A DNA stretch of 64,000 nucleotides, taken from the NCBI RefSeq assembly GCF_001522545.3, contig NC_031768.1, forward strand, positions 82,307,769-82,371,768, written 5' to 3'. The translations under genes and the position numbers were made by a program. This document shows positions 1 through 13,242 of this stretch, one piece after another. The stretch is from Parus major (Eukaryota; Chordata; Aves; Passeriformes; Paridae). Numbering within the stretch: position 1 is the stretch's first letter; the number at the start of each line of letters is the position of its first letter. The notes beneath the pieces are model-generated. The model had not been told where the DNA came from. It saw only the letters and a program-made list of their open reading frames with translations, and ran no database searches.

Positions 1-1406
1 GGGGCTGTTAAATGCACACAAGGAAGAGAACAAAGCACTTGCAGATGGCCATGAATTTTATTCACAACTAAAGCTGCCTGCCTTGATGGGGACTGGGCTG
101 ACTCTGCCTGGGGCTTTCTTTGGAGCCTGCTCATACATTAGTGCAGAATTTCCCTGCTGCTGCAAAACCTCCACAAGAACCTTACCATAGCTTCACAGAG
201 CTTTATATTCCAACACCTTTTATTTCTGTTTTTGACTGTAATTTGAGATGACATTGATCTATACAGCCAGCAAAATGGATCTCATATGGAAAGATGTACT
301 GCAGGTAGAGGGCTGGTCCTCCTGAAATTTATAGGGCAGGTGTGCTCTCCACTGAATCCTTAGATCTTGAATTTGTTTCTTTCATGCAACCTCCAGATCC
401 AGATTATCCTCCAGAATATGCAAAAGATCAACAAGTTTTCTGGATTTGTTTCCAAGGAGAATGATCTTGATATGATAGAAAAAAATTACTTCTTTTCTGA
501 CAGCTGCTCCTAATCATAATATTATGGGCATTTTTAGAAATAATTGTTTGCAGAAGACAAGCCTATAACTCTGTAATGATGTCCCATTGCTGACTTCTGT
601 TGAAGTATATTTGATCTTAAAAAGAATTTGATGCTTCAAAAAAGCAATTTTGAAGGATAAAAGAATAAATTTTAATTTCTTTTCTGGCCTTTAAAAGAAC
701 ATAACTTACAGGAGAATTACCCAGGAAAATGGCAAATGAAAGTGTAGGAATTTCCATTTTCTTAAGTTGCTATGTTATTCCTGCAATGGTAAAAGAGGTG
801 GATTTTCTGGTAATATTGAATGAGATGATATGCTCAGCAAAAAGTCAGAAGAGCAGAAGTGTGATTTCAGGCAATCATAAACAGATTTTCACACATCATG
901 GGTTAAATTGTTGGGAGAATTTATGAAGAATTTGCTTAGGAGACAAAGTGTTCACTTTATGTCACAGCTTGTTCCCTTCAGCATTGGTTTCAAGTAACAC
1001 AAGAGGGGTCCTGGCCTTAAACTTTACTGAAAATTGTGTGACAGAGGTAATATAAATAGAACGCATTTAGCAGTTTGTTCAGAAAAGATGATGGTTGTTC
1101 AGAAAGATGATGGAATGGTATACTTTGCATATTGTCACCCCAGGACACATATGTAACATTTTTTCATCTACTTTGGAAAAACCTGAAATCATTGTGTTTT
1201 TCATTTTATTCAGTTCAGAGAGATATATTTATTTACCATTTTGTGAGACCTTTATTTCCAAAAAACTTCCTAACCCCTTCAGATTTATAAACTTGGGGTA
1301 ATAAAATGGATTTTACCCTTCTGCTGAAAGCCCTTGTTTTAATTTCTGCTCATTGCTTAACAGTTTACCAAGTAGTTCTTTCACTTGTGACCTCTGAGAT
1401 AATGAA
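1..1406. other. Unique non-coding sequence, no gene seen
   Basis: This stretch is AT-rich and holds only short reading frames of under 70 residues, none with recognisable domains. I recognise no repeat family. The one structured item is a 20-bp tandem duplication near 1,075-1,113, listed separately. Confidence 0.6.
1075..1113. repeat. 20-bp tandem duplication
   Basis: The unit TTGTTCAGAAAAGATGATGG at 1,075-1,094 is followed directly by a 19-bp copy at 1,095-1,113 that lacks one A in the A run. It looks like a local slippage duplication with no obvious function. Confidence 0.85.
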
Positions 1407-1650
1407 CCATAGAATCTCAGCTGGAAGAGGTGACCTCTGACATCATCTGGTTTAACACCTCTGCTCAAAGCTGGGTCAGCTGGAGCAGGGTAGGGACTCC
1501 ACAGTCTCTCTGGGCGATTAATTCCAGTGTTTGAATACCTTCACATGAAATTGGGTTCTCATAATGTTTGAATGGAATTTTCTGTGGTTTAGGTAATGCC
1601 CATAGCTTCTCATACTATTGCTGGGTACCTTGGAGGAGAGTCTGGCAAAG
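1407..1650 (-). mobile_element. CR1 LINE fragment (old, diverged)
   Basis: On the plus strand this begins CCATAGAATCTCAGCTGGAAG, the antisense of a CR1 3' end. It continues with CR1-like blocks: 'CACAGTCTCTCTGGGCGATTAATTCCAGTG', then the pattern 'GGAATTTTCTGTGGTTTAGGTAATGCCCAT', then 'TTGCTGGGTACC'. These match the usual antisense order (element 3' end first, then progressively more upstream sequence), so the element runs on the minus strand. It is 5'-truncated, as is normal for CR1, and well diverged. The boundary near 1,650 is where the resemblance fades. Confidence 0.8.
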
Positions 1651-4600
1651 GTCAAAGTACACAGTGCAGGGGCTCTTGTGTGCAGAGACAGAAAGTCTTT
1701 CTAACCAGGGCTTCTCTCTTCAGCTCTTCCCCTTCACAGAAGGCAGCCCAACAAAGGCCTCTCTCACTGCTTGGACATAATTTCTTCCTTGTTTTAGTAG
1801 GAGCATGTGTCTTCAGTCCCTTCTGTGTGGAGGTGCTGAAAGTCAGACAGGAGGCTCAGCAAGAAGACTATGGTCAGTGTTCACCCTATTTCTCTTCTGC
1901 ATGCATAAACCGTGCTCCTTTTCTTGTTCCTTCTTCCTGATATCCATGTAAATAGGAAATACAGAAATAATCTGACATATTTCTTTTCATACTGTGTATT
2001 TAATGTATTCTCTAATATATACTGTTTTTTCCTAAAGTTACTATTTATGAACAAGAAGGGTCTAAACCAAAATATAGCCATAGGAGAGGTTTGGTAGGGA
2101 TCTTTGAATGACTTTTGCTACTCTTAATTTCAGAGGGACTTACACAGTAATTCTATAAAAGTTGCAAACATGCTGTTAGGAAGCTTCTCCAGAGGATGTT
2201 TCCCAGCCTCTAAGCCAAGGAATGCAGAGTAACTTTAAACCCTCTGTTCAGCACAGGTTTTTGAAGACTGAATTAGTTGTAATTTGCAGTGCATATTACT
2301 TGATCCAAGTCTGCTTCAAGTCCAAAGGGTAGCTCCAGTTGTGTGGCTCTAAGTAATAGTTATCAGGAATTAATGCATTTTTCAGCTCAAAGAGCTTGAA
2401 ATGTAGTGATGCCTCTTTCATGGCCTCAAAACTTGTAGTTTTGTGGCAATAAAGTCCCAGAGCATGTATTGAGAGGTTGCCTGGGCACCCAAGGAGGCTT
2501 TCTGGGGAGCATTGGGCTACTCTGGCGTGGATCAACCTAAATTGTTTAGTTTAATTCTGTACCGCCTGAGAGTTTGCTGGAGTTAGAAGTGTTTGGAGTT
2601 ACATCCAGACTTCACTTGGGAAGAACCTAGCTGGTTACCTTTGAAAGGGTCTAGGAAAAAATCAGGACATTTAAGTTAGATCTGAAGAGTCAGAAAAGCC
2701 ATAGCTAAACTGCCAGCAGTAGCACTAGCCAATAAAGGTTCCAAGTTTAGTTATTCCCAGCAGAGTTATATCTAAGCATGTAATTTCTGTGGTACTTCCA
2801 ATTTTAAACTGATTCTTGAGGGTACTGTGACCCCTTATCCTTCTCTTTCTCTATCTATTAGTCTGACAGTTCCAAATGAGCCTCATTTATCTTGGAATCT
2901 GATAAGGTGGTCAGAGTGAGCTAAACCCAGCTTTCCCAAGCCAAAACTTCAAATATACAGTCGACACAGGACTGGCAGCTGTGGTTTCTATCCTCTTATC
3001 TATTAGAATGTGTCTATTCAATCTGCCCTTTGCACCTACTGAAATATTTCCCAACATTCTGGACTATTTTAAGCTGTTAAAATCCCTTTTCTCTTAAACT
3101 CATGTCTGGAAAGAGTTAATTGTTCCACCCCTGAACATTTCCAGTTGACATCTCCTCCGCTCAGTTCCATTGAGAACTTTTATTTCTGCCATTGTGTTGT
3201 TTCCTATTTGATTCTCACCACCAGCTCCCTTTGATTCAAATCCATGTATTTATGTAGAGTGGTGCCAGGGAGCTGAATGGCTCTGCAAGTTGCTTGTACA
3301 CCATGAAGCCCAGACACCTATGCAGGCATGGTTATTGATCCTGCAGGGAAATGTCATGTCACTGAAACTCCAGCAGAGATCAATGTGTGAGCAGAACTGC
3401 AAAGAGCAGTGAGATGTGCAGCTTAATTTCTGTCTTCACGGTATTCTGAATGCAGCCGGATGGTTTACTGTGAACGAGATAAATCACTTAAACTTTTGGA
3501 ACTGCCTTTAAGTGTTGGGCTTTATGCTGCTCTGCTGTAGGAGAAAATTTCTTCACTGACACAAACACAAGAACCTGATAAGTAATAATCTGAATGGGGA
3601 GCTTTTATGTTTTCACTCTCAATGCATTTTACAGCTAGAAGAGCTGCATTTGTGTGCTTTTTAATTTTTGGATACCCACGAAGAAAAGTGGCTTAGAAAC
3701 TTTCTAGTGCTTTTCTAAATCACTGCACTCCTAATCTTAAGCAAGAGATGAATTTCAGGGAACATATCTTCCTTGTCCATCATCCCGATTCTTAGCGTTT
3801 GCAGCATGAAAAGAGAGAACAGAGGCTGCTGTGCAACCTGTATTTCTGCCTCCCAGTCAGATAAAATAATGCCATGCAAGTTGTTACCATCTGGGTATCT
3901 GAGTTAAGCCCACATGGTTTTCCCTTCATGCCTGTTTTCAGCCAGAGGCAAGGGTGCAAAGTCATACCTATATTGGTATAAGGAGAAAATACAGTGTTGA
4001 ATTTTAAGTTGATTGATATGTAGAATAGAAACTAACTGAGGTGAATGGTATTTAAAATTAAGCTTTTTATTAGAAAAATATCACCTTTGGTTGATTAGTA
4101 GAAGATAATTAGTAGAAAGTTATGGTCTGTCAGGGACTGGTGATGGAAAACTGCATGGCAAGATGGATGAAGAATGTCCACTTGGGAGACTTGTGTGCTT
4201 CCTAGACTAGATTTTACTGACAAAATCATAAGCAGCAGAGATCACTTTGGGGAATGGTTTTCCAGAGACCTCAGAGAAGATCATTCAATAATAGATTTGT
4301 CTGTCAGGAGGGGAGGGAATGGGAGGAACTGCTATGTGCTTGAGAAAAAGAAGTTATACATGTGGACTCTGGGCTGGATCAGTGAGAGATCACCTCCAAA
4401 AGTGTGATACTCAGCCATCCTTATGGATACCCTCTGCTGGTGGTGTTGCCATACTGATGGTGTTAACTGTGGCAGTTCTGCACTATTATTAAAGCTCTCT
4501 CTGTTATTAAGACATTACAAAGAATATTAACATCAATTGTTGTAGTACTTCTTTAACTAATCAAGCAAATTGTAATTCAGTTTTCTTTTTAATAGTCCCT

Positions 4601-4694
4601 ATATGAATTATCAATTGCTCAGCCATCAGTCTGTCTGTGCAAATTGGTCTTAAATTTCCAATTGGTCTTAAATTTCACCCTCTGAAATCTACCT
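1651..4694. other. Unique non-coding sequence, no gene seen
   Basis: No reading frame here has recognisable coding content; the 114-residue frame at 1,596-1,940 starts inside the CR1 fragment and has no family resemblance. Part of it near 3,400-3,560 has a balanced, non-repetitive composition with a few CpG sites. I cannot assign a function. Confidence 0.55.
4642..4677. repeat. 18-bp tandem duplication
   Basis: AATTGGTCTTAAATTTCC at 4,642-4,659 is followed immediately by AATTGGTCTTAAATTTCA at 4,660-4,677, 17 of 18 identical. It lies just upstream of an old CR1 fragment and looks like a local duplication. Confidence 0.9.
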
Positions 4695-4880
4695 CTTCAC
4701 AGGATTGCAGAATAGATGAGGGTGGCATAAAGCTCTGAACATTGCCTAGTCCAACCCCTCTCCTTGAACAGTGTCTGCTAGAGCGGGTTATCCAGAGCAA
4801 TGTCTACCTTACTTCTGAATATCTGCAGGCACAGAAACTCCTTCTCCTGTATTCCACAGGTTGTGCTCCACCCAACCACC
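4695..4880 (-). mobile_element. CR1 LINE fragment (old)
   Basis: The plus strand carries a degraded antisense CR1 3' region: 'GATTGCAGAATAGATGAGGG', then 'CCTAGTCCAACCCCTCT', then 'GCTAGAGCGGGTTATCCAGAGCAATGTC'. The CTAGTCCAACCCC block and the AGAGCRGGTT..CCAGAGC block are CR1 hallmarks. It is weaker than other copies in the window, which suggests an older insertion. Confidence 0.72.
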
Positions 4881-7800
4881 TGTTCTAGGAAAAGAGATCT
4901 CAGCTTAGCTAGCCATGCCTTCTAGGCTGCCTGCAGACTGTGGCAGACAGGATTGAACTAGTAACATTGAACCATGCTTTTTATGTATTTTTCAAACTGT
5001 AAGTGTGGGAAACTACTCAAACAAAAAAGCTAAGGGGAAAGAAAGGCAAAAAGGAACCCCTCCTCCTGCAAAAAAACCACACAGCTGCTTACATTACAGC
5101 CCAATTCCTGCTTTTAAGGAACATAATCAAAATTAAGTTGTGCTCTATCCCAGAATTTACTCTTCGCTGCTGTTTCAGGCACAGTCAAACAGCCATCTCA
5201 CTTGCATTTGCTGATTTGCAGTGTGGACATGAATGTAGGTAACAACACTTGAGTGATCATACTCCTGCCCTAGATACCTTGTGTACCAGAGATATGGGAA
5301 TCCAGTAGAACTGGATACCTGATGAGTCAATGCCAACTGCTAGGCAGGAGGGGAATGAGTGTTGGATATTAGCTGTGGTCAGTGACAGCCAGAATCTCTT
5401 CCCTCTGTGCTATTTAAATAGAAAAACTGGATTAGTAATGAGAGAGAGCCTCATTTATGTTTTCAGAATAATTAGAGGCTAAAGAAGATTATAAAAGGAA
5501 AAACTGAACAAGTAGATACCGTTTAGGCATGCATTGAGAAAAGAAAATAAAAACTGGTAAAAATAATTCCTCACTCTTTGCTCCTGAATTTTATATTCTC
5601 ATCCCTGGCCATGTTTGAGAAGTCATGTCTCTCAGGAATCCAGCTCTGTAAAATGTTTTCTTTGTCTAGCACTAAAAAAACCCCCAAAAAGAAGTGAGAT
5701 ATGATGGTACAATCTGTAAAGCACAACCAGATGTGGGGAAAGTAAGTGGTGCAATTCTAATACTTAAGGCTGAGAATACAGTAGGAGTGAATACTGAATA
5801 GAGCATCATATCTTAAAGAGATATTTTCTGAGGTTTCTGCTCAGCTTAATAATGGGCAGATCAATGCATTTTTATTTCATAAGCTTTCAATTTTACTTTT
5901 TGATCGAGGGCCAGAAACTTTTAAACATGTGCTATCAAGATTATTTTAGTGAAGCTTTCCTAATGATGGAGAGAAACTGGGTGTTACTTTTTGTGTCATT
6001 GTCCAAAACCAATGTAAGGACAGGCATCCGGATCAGAAAGACTATTTTTGGTGACATTCTAGTTTCTGGTATCTTTAGATTTGAAAAAAAAAAGTACTTT
6101 TTCTCATTAAATGTAACCTACTTGTACAATTCACTCATACTGTGATATATAATATCCTTTACTGAGGGAGAATGTGCACACAAATCTTCAAGAAAAGATA
6201 GCAATTTTAGTCCAAACTCTTCTGTAAAGAAGAGAAAGGACAGGCATTCATTCGATTTATCTAACAGTCTTCCTTGCATTTATACTCTTTCCATAATGAG
6301 GAAATCAAGTGAACTTCTTTATCTGTGAATTCTTTTCATATTTTTCAGGGATGTGCCTGCAGTGAGGGGGCCATGAATGCCTGTGGGAAGGTTTGTGTAA
6401 GGATAGAACTCTTCAGTATTGAAGTTTATTGCACCTGCTTTCCTAAGCCCTAGAGCTACCATGGCTGACTTTGGTGTAGAAAAAGTGGTGCAACAGCTCA
6501 ATTGAGGCAAAAGATCTTGTTTAGCAACAAAAACATCTGTAACAAGCAATATCAAAACAGTTTCTACTTTGAACATTGAATTAGATTATACAGAAGATTA
6601 GAAACTAGTGGGATATATTTAGAAGTTAAGTAAGGTGGTCGAATCACTACAATGATTTTCAAGAGAATAAGGTGAAAAAGCAATTTGACCTGCGTGTACA
6701 GATATTTGTAGGTATGTTTAACCTATAATATTCATAGAAAATTGATCCTGCTCCACAACTAATTAAAGTTGGAATGTTATCCAAAGGATACTACTTTTTT
6801 TAAAGCAAGTGTATCAAATTAGCATTCATACAACCTCCAGTGGTTCCTTCTTACCAAAATTAAGCTGTTTTTTAAAATCTATTTCCTGCTGTACAAAACC
6901 AATTCTTAAGCAGTCTTAGGTCTGTGGGCCAGTCCCAGCTAGACAAAATGGGTACTTCATTATAAGTATTGTATTTTTAAATGGGATTCTGAACAATGGT
7001 CGATTTTCTTCTCTGTGATTACCCTGGCTGTGCCCAAGCCAGCTCCCATATGAGCTTCGCAAATTCTCTGTCTTTCTTCAAGTGTTGATGCTCTTGGTAC
7101 AAGATCTGTCTCTGGAAGATCTTCTCATTCTGAATGTTTTGGTGATGGGTGGATTATGAGCTTTTTGTGCTGAAGTATCAGCTAAAATACTAGTTTCAAT
7201 AAGTTTTTAAGCTGTCATATTTTTCTTACTAAAGATGTTGACTTAATTTAGATCTTCATCAACAAGTAATATGATAATTAGCCTGCTAGGATCAGTCATT
7301 TTATTAGATAGGAAATTAATTTAAACAGTGTGGCATTAATCCTTAGTATGAAAGCGAGCGTCTCTTTGTTCCTATTTACTGAACTGGTATATGATTTATA
7401 TCAGGCTAATTTTTATTATTTTACTGAAGTTTTTCCTGGGTAATATTGATGTAAATGAGACCAGGGCTCTTTTCTACCATCAAGAACTGAACATAACCAT
7501 CATTAATTGCTGTTTCATCAGGCAACTGATAACATATTCTTCAGCTAAGAATAGCTATATCTCTTTGAACCACTTCTAATGCAATTATGAAAGGCAGAAG
7601 AGCTTTAAAAGTGGGTTTAAATACATTTAAAAGTGATGGGGTTCTTTGAGTAGTACACATGGATGAGACATGAATGATGAGGCTTTGTGAACTAGAAATG
7701 TTAAGGCTTCTCAAAGTGAATACAGGATTGTAAAAATTACATGTTTTTATTTTTTATCTGTTATACTGTCAGGAAAATGATTATACTTACAACAACTTTT

Positions 7801-8740
7801 ATTTTGAGTCTGTATTAAAGAACACCAGTCATCTACAAAAATATCACTTCTGTTCAAAGCTCTTTTTCTTCTTTATTTTAACGTTGTGTTGTGAAAGTTT
7901 TAAGCAAAGAGACTGGAGGTAAGATTTTACTGCTTTTTCAGCATTTAAATTTTAAAAAAAATGTTTAGAGCTTAATGCATTAGGTTAGGTTATTCTATCT
8001 CCTGTCAAGTCCCCTTCCAGTTCCATTCATGTGGGTCACATGTGGGTCACTCTACCATTAGAGAGGAGAAAAGAAATGGGAAGCAGCAACTCTACAGGTT
8101 TAAAATTTTGTAGAGAAATTTATATACAGTCTGGCATGAAACTACTTTTACATCATTTATACAGATTGATTCAACATCATGCTGCTAGTATCACTTTAAA
8201 AAGGAATTATTTTCTCAATCTCATGTAAGTAATTTTGATTTGAGCAGATGTTGAACTAAAATTAATGGTATAGATCTATCACTTAGTGTACCTTGGGACT
8301 GGACTTCAGTATGGAAGAAGGGATCCATATTCCAGTTTTCCTGATGTATTTTCCTGTTTATTTTAAGAATCTTTCCCCAAATGGGATTATTCCTCTTGTT
8401 GAGTTCTTGCATTGAAATCAGCACAAGTGATTCTCTGTGTGTTTTCATAGACACAGCATCATTTTGCCGTTAAACAGTGCTGTTCTACCAGGTTTGCATT
8501 AAGATACTGTTATCAGTGTTAGCCTAGCAGCTTTATGAATTGCTTCTACAGTGCCATGCTGATCTTCAGGATGTGTGGATGTTTGAAATGACACAAAAAT
8601 GTGAGCTTCTGCTAGTTTGCAGAAAGATTTGTGTGCTACTTTTGTCTAGGGAGTCTGTAACAAACCCCCACCTCTTCCCAAATCCTTCTACAAATCATTT
8701 CATCTGTCATTAAATGAAATATTTATTTCAAATCTGAAAC
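4881..8740. other. Unique non-coding sequence, no gene seen
   Basis: AT-rich sequence with short A and T runs and no recognised repeat family or coding exon. The 97-residue frame at 5,852-6,145 is mostly aromatic and hydrophobic residues from AT-rich DNA. An 11-bp tandem duplication (CATGTGGGTCA) sits at 8,028-8,049. Confidence 0.55.
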
Positions 8741-8750
8741 TTTTCTTTGA

Positions 8751-8776
8751 AATATGTTACAAAATTGTAACATATT
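8751..8776. repeat. Perfect 12-bp inverted repeat
   Basis: AATATGTTACAA (8,751-8,762) and TTGTAACATATT (8,765-8,776) are exact reverse complements separated by two bases. As RNA or single-stranded DNA this would form a hairpin or, in duplex, a near-perfect palindromic site. AT-rich DNA yields such palindromes by chance, so no function is implied. Confidence 0.9.
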
Positions 8777-11700
8777 GGGTTAGATTGATTTTAAATATAT
8801 CTGGAGTTTGAATTTATCTTATTTCCTTTTGCTTTTGACACTTGTTTGAAAAAATCAGTTACTCAATTCTAGCTTTAGTGACAACTAAAGTTCTAGATAT
8901 CTTCTAACTAACCCAGTCATTGTACACTAAATCAAGTTGCTGAGTTTGTTGTGGCATTTCTTGTAATACAGTGGGATTTGCATCTGCTAATGATGTGGAA
9001 AAAAATTGAATTTAAATAAATGTAATTGAAATTCAAATGAATAATCTAAAAAGTAGGCTAGGCTACAAAAAGTGACTGGGGTCTTTATATATCAAAATTG
9101 AATAGGAGACTGCAGAGGGTACATAATCCCTTAAGGCAGGAAGAATGAATCACCATATGGAAGCACCTGTTCCTCTCTGCAGACTATGAAGATAGAGAAA
9201 AATCAGCATAGACTAGATGCTTAAATTTAATTGTCACTTCAAGCAATTTGAGTTCATCCTTAGCTTCACTAGTGCCTTAAGAGAATTTTACTGTGTGTCT
9301 TGTGCAATGTGTTAATTATTTAATGAAACCAAAACAAAGTATTTAAAGTTTTTCACGGGTATTTTTGGTATTTTTGAATTGAATGTGTGTACTTTAGGTT
9401 AACATTCCACCCAGATTGGAATCCTGACCTTTGTATTGCTAAAAGCCATGCTGGAATGATATATTCCATCCAAATAAAGAGTTTAAAATGCTCCCTGTTT
9501 AAAAATTTAAATAGTTTTTCTATTTGAATCTTGTTTCATATTTTAATAATGACCTGAATTATTTAACAGCATTTGGGCTAAAGAAAAACCTCTATGACAT
9601 GCTTTCTCCTTTGCCATTTGAGACACTGCTATGCAAAATAATGCCTGTGCAGATGACCAGAGGGCTCCCCTGTGACCTGTGGTGTGTATAATTTAATCAC
9701 AAGACATTTGCTTATGCAGGCACCTTAATGGCTGAGGACAGAAACTGGTATGAAGGTTTCTCTTCAGGTGACTGTGACTCTGTACTATTGTGTTAGTTCT
9801 GTTCATTTGTCCTTGTTACAGCGCTACAGAAATCCTCTGGAAGGGTGGAGGACAGGGAGGATGTAGAGTGAAGGATACATTTCCTGTCTGGTTGGTCGAT
9901 ATGCTCCTATGAAGCCTCCTGGGAGCTATATGTCTGACATTTTTCTCCTGCTGAGCTGTTTAGAAAGGGCTTACAAGATCTGATCAAACAGCTGTGGCTC
10001 AAGAAGACTGGCAGGCAGTGTGGTTTTATTTTTTCTCAGCTCATAAACCTGCATAGAGGACCCATAGGATTGCTTAGATTTGGGTCTGCAATACGTTTTT
10101 ACCCAGAGATGCCAATGAAAGCTATGTTTCCCTCATGACCTCAATGTGAAAATAACAAATGATCCAAGTTCTGTGACTCAACCCTTGACTTTCTTGAGCT
10201 GGTACATCTCGAGGGACACCTGTAGAGCCGTGTGTGTTGGCCAGGCCATATGCTATCCTAAGGCTGTTATCATGCCACAGAAATAGAAGTATTAATCTCT
10301 ATTGCATAGTTGCTATTAAATTGTTGAACAGAAGCCAGAAAACAGTTACTACTTTTTTTTGACTTGGGAAAAACTTCTCCTTTCTTGTTCTCCACATGGA
10401 GATGAGTCTGAAACTTAATATATTTAGAAAATATATTCAAAACTGTCTTTGAGACAATACTTTGTGTAATTGTATTCTTAGAACATCAGTGATAGCTATA
10501 GCTTAATAGTGTTGTGGACTCATTTTCTCCCTACTTGCCATTACCACTGTTACATTTCTGCAGCCAAGCTGTGCCCATTTCTGAGTTCTGTCCTGTGTAT
10601 GAACTGGTGCTGCACTGAACCATGACTACTGCTTCAAAGATGCACAAGAATCTTTGTCTGTGTGATGAGGGTCGTAGGCATCTTCAAATGAGGCTAGACT
10701 AAAAGATCCAGACATTTAATTCTATTTTCAGACTTTCACTGTTAAAGAAAACACCAAAGGAATCTTTATTAGAAAAGGGAATCTCTGAAGAAATGGGCAA
10801 GTCTTTTACTGTCTGATCCTTTTTTGTATCCTGGAAATCATTAGATAGGAGTTAATATATTGATTCTAGTTTGATTTCATTTATGCAAATGTATCTTAAT
10901 TAAAGTCAGCCATCCTAATTTGTAGCTGAATCTCTGAGAACAGAATCTCACCTGAGGAGTGCCCTATTTGAATGCAGTATCTCATTTCCACACACAGTAA
11001 ACTCAGGCATAAATATTAATCCTCTGCTCATATATTCTTGTTGATATGATTGCTGATGTTTTGCTTCCATGCAGATGTGACATCACTTCAAGCTTTTTCT
11101 GTCTAGATAATTTTTAAAAAGCAAAATGAGATTGTTTTGGAGTGACCTCTGTGAATGACTGGAAGGCTGAAACAGCAAATCTAAGCCAAAGGAGCTGACT
11201 CAACAGAGCCAGTTACATTTGTCAGGGCTTATCACTGGAATTTTTCTAGCATGCTTGGCTCAAAAGCTATTCTACACATACACACAAGGTGTACACAAAT
11301 AGAAAAACAGGCACAATGAAGATCAAAAGTAACCATAAATAACTTTCTTTATTCACTTTGCTTGTATTTCATGTAGCATATAAGAATTAAAATGCAAAAT
11401 AGAGTCATTGCAAAGGTTCCTTTACCATGCAGACACTATCTGCTGTTGTCAGGTTTCATCACTGTACACCCAGTTTTCTTTTTTTCCTTTCTACTATCTG
11501 TCATGATTTAGGAATGTCTTTAATGACATTTGAATGGGTATTTGCTATGTTTCTATTTAGGTCATGATTAGAGAGATAGGTCTTGACTTCTTTAGCAGCT
11601 GTCAGTTGTAGTGTTCTAGTTGTACAACACTTAGAAATGATATCAGGGACAGGATGTCATTAGATTACAGGCAGATAATTTATAATATTTCAATATCTCC

Positions 11701-13216
11701 TCATATGTGATATTTACAAAGGCGAGTGATTTTAAGGCCATCTGGTTAATAGCTTTTCAGCATAAAAGGCAAGGGAAAGGAAAAATTAAAATTAGATTAC
11801 AGGAAAAATCAAAATTAAACAGACAGATACCTAAACTGTAACATAGATAATAGAGCCACTAACAAAGACCAGTCACTGATCATTGGGCAACTGATGAAGC
11901 TACTCAAGCACACTCTTGGCGAGATTAAATCTAGAATTTTGTGTCTGGTAAGAAGGAAAAATAATTATCCTGATCATTGCAATCTGTCCTATCTTCCTGT
12001 TAAAGTCCATGTCTAACTATTTACTCTGTGACCTTGTTCTTTTCTCTCTCTGGGTGTATGTGGGTGATGTGATAGTGAACTTCAAGCAGGACGAGCCAGT
12101 GAGTGAAAGGAGCCTGGGACCTGGAGACACCCAAGGTGGGAGATGGAGGCTGGATAAACAGTACCTGGGTTTGTACATAGATTCTAGATGGGTTTACAGT
12201 CTGGTCTAAGCTTTGAGGGCCTTTATAAACCTGAGGATAGATTGAAAATAATCACTGCTGTTATTATCCTTGTTGAAGACTTGAGAAAGACTTGTGATGT
12301 GTAGGCATGGGCCAGTGAGCAAGAGAAGACAAACATTTTAGGAGAAAAAGGTGAAATTGCTAAAAGAAGTCACATCAAAAATGGTTTTCAAATAAAACCA
12401 TGTTTCTGTTTAACCACACCTTTTTTACCATGAGTAATGGTCTTTGGCCGCAATGCAATACATTATGAAAGATGCTGTATGATAAGTGTGGTTAGCCTAC
12501 AGAGGAGAGAGAATTGAAACAACACAGCTATCTCTCCCATGTGTTACTGAGATTTTATTTTAGAGAGGCATATGTGGTTTTTAGTCAACTATTTCAACAT
12601 TTTTTTCATATTAATTTTCTTTTTATTAATTTTTTATTCAATAGCTTAACCTTTAGTGAACAGAATAAACTGCCTTACTGCCTTCTGATCTATTTTCATC
12701 CCTTTTGATTGTCAACAGTAATAAATGACAGAGCTAATCCAGAAAATGTCTGTGGAAGCTGAATCCATGTGAGACAGCAGAGAGTCAGCAGGATCTTTTT
12801 CTCCTATCACAAGAAAGTCTAGATATTTCCATCTGAGCCCCAACACTGGGCTCTGACACAATGAAGGAAATAGGCTTGTTTAAGAGCCTTTCCCTTTGTT
12901 GACCTTAGGAAGAATCTCTTTCCTTTGTGCATCTATTAATATCAAAATATCTTCTGTTAACAATAAATTAACTTGTTAATTTCTATTAACTATAGTCTAA
13001 GAATATAGTCTGGGTCAGATGTAGGAGCCTACACAGGAGACACCTTGAAATACATAAAAATAACTTGCATATCTATTTTTCCCGTGCTTCAAAACTCTTT
13101 TGCATTGTCTGGCAGAATATACTACCCTTAAAACTTGCTTCTTTGATTCTGGTACCCTACTTGTGAGTAAATGTTCTGCTTTGAGCCAGTGTTAGTGTAA
13201 AAATAGACTTTGTGGT
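8777..13216. other. Unique non-coding sequence with one conserved-element-like patch
   Basis: I find no gene or recognised repeat. The patch at about 9,540-9,740 is non-repetitive, of mixed composition, and contains an octamer-like ATGCAAAATAATG and a later GCTTATGCAGGCACC. It reads like a conserved non-coding element, though this is an impression only. The patch near 10,930-11,220 is similar, with GTGACATCAC and TGACTCAAC resembling CRE and AP-1 sites. Confidence 0.45.
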
Positions 13217-13242
13217 CTGTAAAGGTTACATCACCTTTACAG
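13217..13242. repeat. Perfect 10-bp inverted repeat, 6-nt loop
   Basis: CTGTAAAGGT (13,217-13,226) pairs exactly with ACCTTTACAG (13,233-13,242) around the loop TACATC. The hairpin has no T-rich run after it and no gene beside it, so it is recorded as structure only. Confidence 0.88.

Noticed and set aside
5852..6145. 97-residue hydrophobic plus frame
   Set aside because: Rich in F, Y, L, I and K as expected from AT-rich random DNA; no domain or conservation signal.
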